From positions 85,370,934 to 85,434,933 of the forward strand of contig NW_025335268.1 in the NCBI RefSeq assembly GCF_004798865.1: a stretch of DNA of 64,000 nt, in the 5' to 3' direction. Position numbers and translations under genes: made by a program. The notes under the pieces are model-generated. The model did no database searches. It saw only the letters and a list, made by a program, of their open reading frames with translations, and had not been told where the DNA came from. Shown piece by piece: positions 36,301-47,290 of the stretch. Every line of letters starts with the position of its first letter. The stretch's first letter is position 1. The stretch is from Varanus komodoensis. Taxonomy: Eukaryota > Chordata > Lepidosauria > Squamata > Varanidae.

Positions 36301-36630
36301 GGATTAGGCATCAGTGGCTACTGGATATCTGGATATTTCACAGCTGAAGGCACTATCATGCACTAGCAAATGGAGCTGGCTTTGCATGGATTAGAACAGC
36401 TGTTAGTCTGATACAACTAACCCTTTGAACAAAGTTATGTAGCTGTCACAGCTGGGCATACTGGGTCCTTCCCACCTGAAGTTGGGCTGGGCACTGGCAC
36501 TGTTAGGCATGGCTCCTGCCAAGTTACACCCTATAGCTCCTGGAGGGAGAGGTCTGTCCACTCTATTCCCTTATTGATGTTGCCCCACGACAGGAGAAGA
36601 GCAATAATGTCTAGTGATTTGATTGTGTGC

Positions 36631-36633
<3 letters not shown>

Positions 36634-36704
<71 letters not shown>

Positions 36705-36764
36705 GGTGTGGGTGTGGGTGTGTGTGTGAGAGAGAGAGGGAGAGAGAGAGAGGGAGAGAGAAAG
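36634..36764. repeat. (CT)n(GT)n(GA)n compound microsatellite
   Basis: About 26 CT units pass into GT/GGTGTG units and then GA/GGGA units. It gives long low-complexity frames in both directions, none of which is a gene. The CT and GA parts are complementary and could form a hairpin. Confidence 0.95.
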
Positions 36765-36810
36765 TTAGAGCAGGGCCAGAGATGGAACCTTTGACTTGCA
36801 TATGCTAGAA

Positions 36811-36905
36811 GAGAATCATAGAGTTGCAGAGTTGGAATTGGCCAGAGAGCCATCAGGTCAGGGTTCCCAGCAAAGCCATCCTTCTTGGTTGGTTGCCCAG
36901 ATAGA
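36811..36905 (-). repeat. CR1 LINE 3' fragment
   Basis: GAATCATAGAGTTGCAGAGT and TGGAATTGGCCAGAGAGCCA match the extreme CR1 3' end read backwards (ATCATAGAGTTGGAAGGGACC-like). It is short and old. Confidence 0.6.
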
Positions 36906-37224
36906 TGAATGCACCTGTACAAATGCAAGTGAAGTCAACAAGATGGCTCTTGGGCTGAGCAACTCTCCTGCCAGATGTAAAGAGCTATTCACACTCCAGA
37001 ACTAAATGGAAGTAGCCCCTCCATCCATTTACACTGATGATGCTGTGCCCTGCAGAAACCTTTTGTACCAAGGTATCTCTCAATCATACTCCATGACTAT
37101 ACAGTCTTGGTGGATGTGTTAGAAATGCTGCTGATGTGTTTGATATTAATAAATGTATTGCACCTACAGGGTTTGTTGGAAGCCAATAAAGAGAAAGAAA
37201 AACACATAGCTTGGAATCATATGT

Positions 37225-37340
37225 ATTATTTACATGATTTATTAGATAGCTTTCCAAATGGATCAAGGCAATATGCAACAATTCAATAAAACAAGCATAT
37301 TAAAAACGACCTTTAAAAATTAAAACATGAAATGCTATGT
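37225..37340. repeat. Dispersed repeat with T-rich start and A-rich end
   Basis: TTATTTACATGATTTATTAG, CAAGGCAATATGCAACAATT and AAAACAAGCATATTAAAAAC resemble the block seen at 44.5 kb. The class is uncertain. Confidence 0.4.
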
Positions 37341-39042
37341 GCAGCAAAAGTCAATAATGTAAACTTTTAGAGGAAGTATACAAAAAAAATCCAGTATCTC
37401 CCACAACAAAATATATATACCCTTGGCTCTTCATTCCTTATATGCAGGATTATTTTCAGTCAACTTATAGCAAGTAAGCCAAACATTTATGAAAAAGGAC
37501 TCTTCTTCAACAGCAATACATTTGATTTCCATCCTTTTTACAATCCTGTTTGTATAGGAACAGGTATATATGAAGACTGTAGAAGTACTACAACATTAGA
37601 AGTACTGAAGTTCAGTGACTAGATGTTCTCCAAGCAATGTTTTTAATAATATTTTCACTATTGTTTAATTGGCATTCCTTCTAAGAGGAGGGGAAGATGC
37701 TTTCCAATGGGGCAAAGCTCAGGGAACCAAGGTTCAATTGGGATACCAGGAAGTGTTGGTGATGGTGTTCAAGGATAGACTGGACATGTACATGGTAGGC
37801 CTGTCATGAGTGGAGCTGGCTGAAGCTGGGAGTCAGAGCTGGCTGAAGCTGGGTCCAGGGGTTCTCTTCTAACTTGCTCTCTTTCTATGTTTCTAAATCA
37901 GGGATGGACCCCTCATAGGCTTGATAAAGTCCATGGAAGCTCCTTATTAGGACCACAATTTTTTCCGTAGCCTTACCCCTACCCCACCACAGCAAGAACA
38001 ATGCTTCATCTCCTATTTGTAGCTAATCAGAGATAGATGCTTTCACCCGCTTCAGCACGTGAACAAAGGACCCTTTTCCTAATGCTTAACAAAGGGAAAC
38101 ACTTTTCTCTGATCAGCTGTTGACAGGAGATAAGAGCTAAGGCAGAGAGGTGGGGCAAAGGAAGCAGGAAAAGACCTTGCTGAGCGACTCAGCCCAAGCC
38201 TGCTGAAGCTTTTCCTGTACCACTGAGCAGTCAGGTGGAGGCTTGCTTTCCTTTGTGACCTTTGTGACTTCTGAACAGAAATGCTACTTGCAGTCCTGCC
38301 TAGTGTTTCTTCTCAGCCTTGCCTGCAGAGACAAGACCTGCTTATCTCTGAGTAAATACGCTTCCTTTTGTACAGGTAATGAGAGAGGCTGGCTTTGCCT
38401 GTGGTCTGGGCACTCCTGGAAGGCATCCCTGTGGTAAATCCTCAGACCATGATGGGACTGGGTTGGCTCACCATGACTCATTCTGAGTCATTAGGCCATG
38501 GCAAGGTTGGCTTCCAGGGGCGCCTACTCACACAGGCCACCCCACTCAAGGATGACACCAGGCCATCTGAACCAGCCTGTGAGGGTTGTTTAACCCTCAT
38601 ACAACCCACATTTGCTGAGTCTGCATGTCAAGAGGAGCCCCAGCCAGAGGCGGGATATTCAGGATTGTGTCTGCACAGGTCCCATGAGCACCACAGCCTG
38701 AAGTGTCTGATCGTGTGTACAGCCCAGAAAATAAACAAGCATCCACCAACGGACTGCAGGTCTTTGGGCAGTATTTTCTCTCCTAAGGGTACATATCCCA
38801 TGAAGGTTGCTAAGACTTCACAGTACTTGGGGGAGAGGCAGTGTTCTTTCATTAGATATATAGATATTCAAACTAAGTTTTTCTTTATTTTTTAAAATAA
38901 TTGTTTTGAATCATATTTGTGTGTGTGCGTGTGGGGGAATAAAAAAATCTTAATAAATAAGTAAAGACTATCAAGCTGACTGAATATGTCCTTGGAGTAG
39001 AAGATGGTTCATTATATTCAGGCCTAAAAATTGTGGTTATCT

Positions 39043-39108
39043 CCCCAGCATTGCAGTCCAACACATTCTCCCCTCAGAGGGCACCAGATTGAAGAAGGCT
39101 GATTTTGT
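39043..39108. mobile_element. Short hairpin MITE, right half
   Basis: CAGCATTGCAGTCCAACACA and GAGGGCACCAGATTGAAGAA match the right arm and end of the hairpin family (GGGCACCAGGTTGAGGAAGGC at 11.17 kb). Confidence 0.6.
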
Positions 39109-39574
39109 CCAGTTGTAGGTCACATAATCACATATGCAATTCTGTAAACTCTAACTGACTGTCCTTCTGAGTTACTTCTCAAAGTGTTTTCTAATTTGTC
39201 CAGCCAGAAGCACTTAGCTTCACTCTACAATTTCTCCTCACTCCAACCCTTGTTGATATGGACACAGTGCTGAGCTGGAAAATCTCTTTATCTGAAGCTC
39301 TTAGAGTTCCCTAAGGAAACCAACACATTCTACACAGCTGAACTCCACTTAATTGGGAAGAAAAACATGCTTATGGTCACTGAAATTTTGTTCTTTGTGT
39401 ACCTTGCAGATACCTCCCCTGCCCCTATACTTGCCTGCAAACTAATTGCAGGACACTTCCATCACTCTCAGTTCAACACTTGAGCATTAAGATAGAAGTC
39501 TGGGAAATATTCTGGGAAAAGGCATGTCTGTCTTTTCCTAGTCTATCTCTGCAATGCCCGTAAATCGCCTATAG

Positions 39575-39810
39575 CCAGGGCCTTTTCTGCAGCAGCCCCA
39601 CAGTGCCAGAATACATTTCCACTGGAGTCCACCATGCTGCAACATCACAAGCTTTTGAAGAGGCCTTGAAATTCTAGTATTTTACTCTGCCCTCTCTGAT
39701 ATGATTCTTTCTTTTGATGCTTTTTGTTGTGTTCTCCCTGTTTTATCATGTTTTAATTGCTTTTAATATTGTGCTCGTTTTATATGTTTTATTGCTGCAT
39801 GTCACCTGTC
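39575..39810 (+). repeat. L2-like LINE 3' end
   Basis: CCAGGGCCTTTTCTGCAGCA is the coding end (GRAFSAAAP-like), followed by a T-rich UTR ending in a TTTTATATGTTTTATTGCTG region. The pattern matches the copy at 27.4 kb. Confidence 0.65.
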
Positions 39811-39994
39811 ACAAACAATAGTAAAACTCAAAATCCGGGTTAACACTTGCAAGGATGGTCCGTTAATTATGCTGCCATTCCAGCAGGCGATATCACTGCT
39901 GCTTTGAAAAAAAGGGCTTGAGCTGCAGTTCCAGCATCCACATGTCCCTTCGGTGCTTAACCCCTAAGAAAAGAGTTATGGGAGTAGAGATAGT

Positions 39995-41060
39995 AAAACA
40001 TGAGGCATTTCACCCTCTTTCTGTTTCTACTGCCCTCCAAAGCACTCACAACAGTGTACATGGATGTCCGCCTCCCATTATTATTTTTTTGAAAAAGTTT
40101 TATTCTTAATAAACCTAACAAAAAGGAAACTAAATCATCAATCATCAAAAACATCAGACCTACTGGGTCAGCCCCCCAAAGTTTTCTTTTTATGTTAAAC
40201 TATAAACATATTTAAATCAATGCATAGTCCCGTTTCTCTAGCCAATAATAAAAAGAGTCCCAGGTTTGATAGAAGCCTGTATCTCCTTTCTCCTTCATAG
40301 ACAAAGTCAATCTGTCCATTTCGGCACAGTCCAAGATCTTTTTTAGAATCAGTTCATCGGTAGGTGGCTCTTCACTCTTCCAATGTTGGGCAAAGGCAAT
40401 CCTCGCCGCAGTAGTTACATGCAGAGTCAAATACATTGCTTGTTTACCAACATCATCAGGTACAATGCCTAATAAGAAAACTTCAGGTTTAAATGTTAGA
40501 GGTTTTTGTAACATTTCCTCAAGCCATTTGTGTATTTTATCCAATACTTTTTTGCCTTATCACAGGTCCACCACATATGATAAAAAGTACCCCATTTGTG
40601 TTTACATTTCCAACATCCATTTGACATATTTGGAAACATCTTAGCTAACCTATTTGGCATTTATAATACCATCTATAAAACATTTTATACAGGTTTTCTT
40701 TGTATGAGGTTGCTAATGTTACTTTAATATTTCTTTCCCACAGCTTTTGCCATTTCTCAAACTCAATATCATATCCAAAGTTTTGTGCCCACGTTCTCAT
40801 AGTTTCCTTAACCTGTTCATCTTCCATTCTCCTATCCAGTAGGAAGTTATACAATCTTTTAATCATTTTCTCATCTGATTTAAGAATCACGTGGTCAAAT
40901 GCTGTTCGCTTCTTATAAAAGTCCACCTCCCATTTTTATCCTCACAATAAAACCTGTATGAAGGTGAGGTTGTGAGATCCTGATTGGTCCATTGGGTGGG
41001 GATTTGAACTCAGATTTCTCCTGCCCTGAGCCCTCTGACTACTCCACAACACTAGTGCTG
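39995..41060 (-). repeat. SINE split by an L1 insertion
   Basis: The left piece (to 40079) carries CAAAGCACTCACAACAGTGT and ACATGGATGTCC, the tail side of a Sauria-type SINE. The right piece (from 40921) continues with TTTTTATCCTCACAATAAAA, GGGGATTTGAACTCAGATTT and CTCTGACTACTCCACAACAC, the middle and head. The two meet at the 14-bp duplicated site GTCCGCCTCCCATT, so the SINE was present before the L1 arrived. Confidence 0.75.
40080..40920 (-). mobile_element. 5'-truncated L1 LINE, ORF2 3' end
   Basis: The minus strand encodes the C-terminal end of an L1 ORF2-like protein in two frames. The first (40926-40645) includes VKETMRTWAQNFGYDIEFEK and NLYKMFYRWY. The second (40544-40212) includes MDKIHKWLEEML and WDSFYYWLEKRDY. 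Between them is a stretch with the cysteine-rich GCWKCKHKWG motif, broken by decay. This belongs to the vertebrate L1 group. The T-rich left end is its poly-A side, and a 14-bp target duplication (40066-40079 and 40921-40934, one mismatch) brackets it. At about 840 bp it is 5'-truncated. With two frames still long it is of moderate age. Confidence 0.85.
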
Positions 41061-41604
41061 CACTGCATTGACACCCAGGAAGGTAAGTCACGAGGAATGG
41101 GAGCAGAGCTAAAGGGTATTTCTGGCTTGCCTGGAACCAACATGCAGCCGGGGAAAGACAGTGGGGTGCACCTGAAATGGGATCTCTACAAGACAGGGAT
41201 TCTGTGGGTTGGTGCTTCTCAAGGCCAGGTATTAGGTGGAATTTTCTGGATGGGGTAGCCTTCCCCAGGAAGGAGCAGGCACTTAGTCCACACTGTCACA
41301 AGAGGCCCAAGTGGCCTCAGCGGCAAGGGACGCCTGTCCCCGTCTTTGGCTGACTTGCTAGCTGCGGCTGTGCTTGGCCTCAGTGCCCTGTGTTCTGGTA
41401 ACAACCCAGACAGACTCCTGCAATGCACAGTCAGTGTGGATCTCTGCCATTTTGCCTGTCTTCTGCTCTCAGATAGGGTGGAGCCTGCTAGCCCTCTGCC
41501 AAAATTAGAGATTCAGCTGGGATGTACAGGTTGTGTTACATCCATTCTGTCTGTTTTCCACAGATGGTCTGATTTTTTAATTTCATCACCAGCTCACAGA
41601 TAGC

Positions 41605-41712
41605 ATCAGATTTTTAAAACTGGAATTCCATTCTCCTTGCACGAATTTGCATTAGCACTAATGTGAGTTAACTAATGTGCATTGCACATGTAATGCAAAC
41701 TAGTGCAAATCC
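41605..41712. repeat. Palindromic ATTAGCACTAAT-containing repeat, copy 1
   Basis: TTTTTAAAACTGGAATTCCA, GAATTTGCATTAGCACTAAT and GAGTTAACTAATGTGCATTG form a short AT-rich unit. The reverse complement of 62270-62330 resembles it in the same order, including a TTTTTAAAC..GAATTCCATT-like stretch. I infer a shared unnamed element. It has no coding capacity. Confidence 0.5.
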
Positions 41713-44474
41713 ACCACCACCCAGGTAAAAAAAAACATGTCTGCAAGTCCAAAGAATCCATATGACTTAGGAAAAACTGCAGAATACACAGGTTGGATTC
41801 ATAAAATTACTAAGGTACTTGAATCTGCTGCAAATGACTTTAACATTCTACACTGGCAAGTCACTTGGCTTTTGACCAGGGTGTGCAGGAAGCCAGCATC
41901 TTGTCCTTCTCCTCAAACAGCAAAATGAGGGTGGTCCTGAGGACAAACCTACATGCCCTGCTCCCACTGGCAAATCTCTCTAAATTCATGCCTATGTGGC
42001 AGTATATGCTTGGAAACATGCACATATCAATTCACATGCTTTAACGGAACATGGTGAGTGAACTTTTAATGTATCAGCTTGAACCCTAAAGAACCAGATG
42101 GCTGGTCTGAACCTTTTGGCTGTAGCAGCTGCTTTGAATTCAGCTGGACTTCTGCCAGTACCCTGCTGTCCCATGACAAGGTTGTCCAGGGGGAGTAAAC
42201 TTATGGTCTCTCAGGAGGGCAGCAGCTGAAACTAAGAACTGTTGGCAGAGAGAGGAAGTTCAGAGTGGCAGCAGCAGTGAAAGAGACTCACTTAAATGAT
42301 GCTAGTCGGTCAGAGTTTTCCTTACCGACCATTTTTGCCGTTGTCATTGGAGCAGTGAAAGCATCAGGAACTGGGGGTAGACTCCAAACAGGATTGAGAA
42401 ATAAGGGCTAGAGTCAGTTACATGGCTCTGAGGCATGCTAGCATGCTATAATCTGGGTTAAACCAAGAAATAAAATAATCTAGGGCCTTTTGCTTTGCTT
42501 TTTATTGGGTGTTGCCCAAATATACAGATTTGACTCATTTATGTTCCACCTTTTATTATGTTCCACTCACCCCACAGACATGGCGATTTATGAATGAAAC
42601 AATAATAAGAGCAAAAGCATGACAGGATTTTTAGAAGGGTTTTTTCTCTTATATTTCAGAAGGACAAAGATCAGCAGACTGAACAAAATTCTGACTAAAA
42701 ATGCATCCAGCAGTCAGGCTGAAGGAAATCCTCTTTTAACCTCATGAGCCCCGATCTGAGGCCTTTGGCATAGCTATCATCACCACAGAATGCAATTGCA
42801 CATAACAAACGCATAACAGCATGTGTGCACACACACACAAGCAGGACCCACGTGTCCCGTGACATGAATCAGCATGTTTCCAAATAGGGATGCTCAGAGC
42901 TTCTGAGATAACCCTTTGCTGTTTGAGTGCCTTTGGTGGGAACTCAGATCTCCCCCTTTTTAATTTGCAAGGTTGTTCCCAAATATGTCACACTGATCAT
43001 TTTGTGACAGCATGTCAGACTGTGTTTACTGCCGTAGTTATGGAACTAGAAAATGTGGGAGGGTAAGCCTATCTGGGGATGTAATGAAGCATCATTGTAC
43101 ATTATAATATCACAGGCACATGTAAGTTATGCATTAGAATTACTTAAATGCACACTGAATGCTTACTGTGCCTCAAATAAATACATCTTTAAAAAAGAAA
43201 AAAAGGTCTTGTTTTATACAGAATCACAAAAACTATAAACTCCTCATACATAAACATTTCAGACAAGCTGCACTCAGCAACATACGTTATGCCTTAGAGA
43301 GATCTGCAAATCCGTATTAAAGCAAAACCACCTCACTCTTATTTCAGCCATTTTCAGCGATAATTCAGTCACACTGCCAGTATAATTTTAATGTCCTGAA
43401 AGTCTTGCACATAACTTGAATATTTTACTTTGGCAATTGCAAGGGTTTATTCCCCCAGATGGGTCTCTGGATTTCAAAACCAATCAGTGTCCTTCTGTTG
43501 TAAAAGAACGGAGTGTTTGCTTGAAAGAGTATCACCACAGAGCTGGCACTGATCCTGTTAAACACAAGTAGCATCGAATATGCATAGATGATTCCTTGGT
43601 GCAAGTGTCAAGTACCCTCCATCTAAGTCTATAGTGGATTGTAGCCATGCTCTACAGACTCTGGGATATTCTGCAGCAATACTGAGCCAGCGGAAGAGAT
43701 GAGATGGTTTCAACTTTATTTATTTACTGAGTTGATCTCACCGATTAGGTTAAATCTGGGATTGAGCCTGATCAATGGAAAGCAGGGGCTGGCTGACTCC
43801 TTTGTTCTGAAGAAACCCCTGTGACTGAGCATTTGGGTGATGAAGAGGTCATTCTATAATTTCATTGACTGATTGACTTGGTAAATGTACCAAGTGCCCC
43901 ATAGCACAAGGCTTCCTTAAATGCAAACTTGAAATAGTTGAATGAGAAAAGGATACAAACAGTTAAGCAGTAAATTTGCAAGAGCAGCAGGCTGTAGCCA
44001 GCAGATAAAAATTTATGGAAGACATATACATCAACCACAATAAACACAGAAAAGAGTCAGCATGCATGGTTTGAGGTTCAGCTGTGGGAAACTGAAGCTG
44101 ATTCTGAGTCTGCTACTCGGTTGTCTGCACATTCTTTTTAAAAACAATCTTCATTGGGCAAAGAATACAAGCAAATGAATACAAGCATGGGAAGGGCATT
44201 CCTAGTATAAGTCAACATGGTCTCTCAGATCACTGACTGCCTGACTTTTTATTTTCTTTCCATTGTTTAAGTTCAATTTAGAAATTAAGCAAAACACAGC
44301 AAAACCAGCATACAATCTGCATAACTAAAACTTAGGCAGCAATTTAAAAACTAACAAGAACAAAGCAAACAATCATATATCATGTGTTTTGCTTGGTTAA
44401 GTTTCCACTACATATATTTAACTATATTGCTGAAATGTTCGTGTGTTTTTCAGGAAAGAGCCATGCATGATATT
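41713..44474. other. Unique intergenic DNA
   Basis: No recognised gene. Short T-rich SINE/LINE-like remnants near 42.53 kb (TCATTTATGTTCCACCTTTT) and 43.71 kb (AACTTTATTTATTTACTGAG) are too decayed to classify. Confidence 0.45.
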
Positions 44475-45200
44475 GTCATCATCTTTATTAGTAGTATATT
44501 TATATCCCACCTCTTTCCAGAGACTGGGACTCTAGGCAGCATGCAACATTAAAATTACACAATTAAAACATTCAAAAGTGTACAGAAAGTTAAAAATACA
44601 ATTGAATCAACTACATATTAAAATTAAAACACTGCACAGCTTAAAACAGTTTAAAATAGAAACAGTAAGATTAACCCTTGAGAAGGAACAACTCACTGGA
44701 GAAAACCCTGATGCTGCGAACGATTGAGGGCAAAAGAAGAAGGGGACGGCAGAGGATGAGGTGGCTAGAGGGAGTCAGTGGGTGTGAGCTTGGATGGTGG
44801 AGGGCAGGAGAGCCTGGAGGACTGTTGCCCATGGGGTCGTGATGGGTTGGGCACAACTCTGCGACTAACAACAACAACAACCCAGTGCGAACTCATGGGC
44901 CATTCCCAAATGTCTTCAGGAATAATAATTAAAAAAAAACAAAACAAACCGTTTCAGCCTGCTTAGAACACTATGACAGGGAAGGTGCCAGCCTGGAAAG
45001 GGTGTTCCAGAGCCTTGGGGCAGCCACCAAGAAGGCCCTCTTGCAGTTCCCACCCAGCATGCCAATGTCGGTGGTGAGACCAAGAAAAGGGTTTCCCCAG
45101 GACAGGCTCATAAGGGAAAATATGGGGTATGTGTTTCAGAAGTTGCAAGACTTCTCTTTGGTGTATGAAGGCTGGGATATTTCAGTCCTGAAGATCCATC
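44475..45200. repeat. Dispersed repeat with nested BovB fragment
   Basis: TTTATATCCCACCTCTTTCC, then an A-rich run of AATTAAAACATTCAAAAG-type units, then GTGTTCCAGAGCCTTGGGGC and CACCAAGAAGGCCCTCTTGC. This is the same order as at 4.85-5.64 kb. A BovB fragment (44676-44880) sits inside it. The class is not known to me. Confidence 0.45.
44676..44880 (+). mobile_element. BovB LINE 3' end, 5'-truncated
   Basis: It begins GAGAAGGAACAACTCACTGG, has CCCTGATGCTGCGAACGATT and CCATGGGGTCGTGATGGGTT, and ends in ACTAACAACAACAACAA. The sequence is the BovB 3' end almost exactly in order, with the (CAACAA)n tail typical of the family. A possible 5-bp target duplication (AACCC) flanks it. BovB is widespread in squamates and is known to have spread between vertebrates by horizontal transfer. 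Confidence 0.85.
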
Positions 45201-45839
45201 ATCCTGGTTGTCATGAATGCCCATAAGATTTATCTCCTTTTACCTTCAAAGAATGGGGGGAGAAATCATCTGATGGTGGAAAGATCTGCACAGGGAGATT
45301 TAATGGGAAGCACTCCTTTATATAGCCAAGTTCCAAAACTGTTTCAGGCTTTATAAGACATAATGAACACTTCCAATTGCATCTGGAAATGTATGGTGTC
45401 AATCAGTGTTTAAGTAGTTGGAAAACATTTCCTTTAAAGCCAGACCCACTTAGTAACTTAGCAGGTGTATTTTGCATCCCATACATAATGTTTAACACTG
45501 GTTCAGTCTAGAAGTTAGCAGGACATACATAATCTCAGGTGTGCATTGGCAAACCTCCCAGAAACAGGTGGGCTTAATATGGATCTCGGGTATGAGTTTT
45601 GTGCTGCTGTTGTTCTTTAATTGAAGTACATCTTCTGTCCATTTTTCTACACATAAACAAATGAAGAAACAAATAAAGGGAAAGAACAGCCTTTTGATCA
45701 ACAGTGGTCATGTTTCACTGTTACCCACATTCAAAGAATTAGCAGCACTTACATGAGTGCATAATTCTTACCAAGTAAATATCCAAGAGATTAGATTGAA
45801 AAACTATTTGATTCTGTAGAAATAGAAATATCTGTAGGA

Positions 45840-46080
45840 ATCCTATGGTACATCTTGTTATTTGTTGTTACATACTGTCAGGTTATGGCAAGCCTATGAA
45901 TAAATGCCCCCTGAAACTCACTGTCCTTGACAGCCCTGCTCAGTTCTTGAAAACTCAAGGCTGTGGCTTCTTTTATGGAATTGATCCATCTCCAGTTTGG
46001 TCCTCCTTTTCTTCTGTCATCAACTTTTCCTGCCTTCTTCTGCCTTCAACTTCTTCTGCCTTCAATACGAAGACAACTTT
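45840..46080 (-). repeat. RTE-type LINE 3' end, antisense
   Basis: CTTGACAGCCCTGCTCAGTT, AAGGCTGTGGCTTCTTTTAT and GGAATTGATCCATCTCCAGT are the reverse complement of an RTE ORF end (the conserved W-x-DSIKEATGL..LQELSRAV pattern, decayed here). A perfect 16-bp tandem duplication lies inside it (46034-46065). Confidence 0.65.
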
Positions 46081-46879
46081 TTGTCTTCTTCTCTGAACAC
46101 ATTGTTAAGGATTCTAGCAAACACAGGAGTTATGTTGGCCTAATTCACCACATAAAATACAGTAAGTTTCTTTTCTTACATTTATTTTTACTTTCACTCG
46201 TTCCTTGCGGGATATTCTTCCCCAGAAAACTTTCCTTGAGAGCTCCGACTTCAGTAGTGCCGCCACTGTACTCCCTCTCTTGATGTGTTTTCTACTGGTG
46301 ACATTTTTGTGTCTCCTTCTGCCTTATGCAGTGGTGCAGTGAGGTATTTCTTGAAACCACACAGCAATACAGTGAGTTCCAGTCCCACGTTGTATAAGTG
46401 AGGGAAATGATCATAGCGCTAGCTTGTACAGACATGTGCTTAATAAACTTAAAAAATTAAGAAAGCCAAAGTAAGGCGGTATTTGCTCTTTTTCTCATAT
46501 GTTGACTCAGCTCCTAACCTAAAGGGATATTTCAGCAATGTTAGTACTTGTTTAAAGAGATGCTTGTGCTAGAAGACATACTTAATGCAGAGGAAGATTT
46601 CATAGCAGAGATTTCAGGAAAATTTAAGGCAACCCCTCTCTGCTCCCACGCTCATACATATCAACACAAACTGCAACACTTAATCAGTGGGGCTGCAGTA
46701 AATGCCAGAGCTGTGGAACGCATCAGTTGCAAATCTCGGTATATACTGTATCACTCTGATTGGGCTGACAAGGCTGGGTGGGAAGTGTAACAATCCACTG
46801 TAGTCCCAGAGGGCAGCAAATCGTATAATGTGCTGTCAAGCACAACTGGATGAGACAGGCGTGGTTTGAGACAGTGTAT

Positions 46880-47290
46880 CTCATTTAGGGTTGGTCATAG
46901 AATCGTTGTAATGTATGGCTGTGAAAGCTGGACCATCAGGAAGGCTGAGTGCCAAAGAATTGATGTCTTTGAATTGCGCTGCTAGAGAAGACTCCTGAGA
47001 GACCCTTGGACTGCAAAGAGATCAAACCAGTCAATCTTAAAAGAAATCAACTCTGACTGCTCTTTAGAAGGCCAGATACTGAAGATGAAACTCAAATACT
47101 TTGGCCACCTAATGAGAAGGAAGCACTCACTGGAGAAGACCCTGATGCTGGGAACGATTGACGGCAAAAAGAGAAGGGGATGGCAGAGGCTGAAGTGGCT
47201 GGATGGGGTCACTGGAGTGGTGGGTGTGGACTCCAAGGGATGGTGGAGAACAGAAGAGCCTGGAGGAATGTTGTCCATGGGGTCGAGGCC
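46880..47290 (+). mobile_element. BovB LINE, end of ORF2
   Basis: The translation includes VMYGCESWTIRKAECQRIDV, then LLRDPWTAKRSNQSILKEIN, LKYFGHLMRRKHSLEKTLML and GTIDGKKRRGWQRLKWLDGV, all canonical BovB ORF2 C-terminal motifs in order. It reads through CCATGGGGTCG and then stops abruptly at about 47285-47290, where a CR1 sequence starts. The BovB tail is missing, so the junction marks a later insertion or recombination. Confidence 0.88.

Noticed and set aside
36571-36928. Serine/leucine and arginine/glutamate-repeat frames
   Set aside because: They are translations of the compound CT/GT/GA microsatellite.
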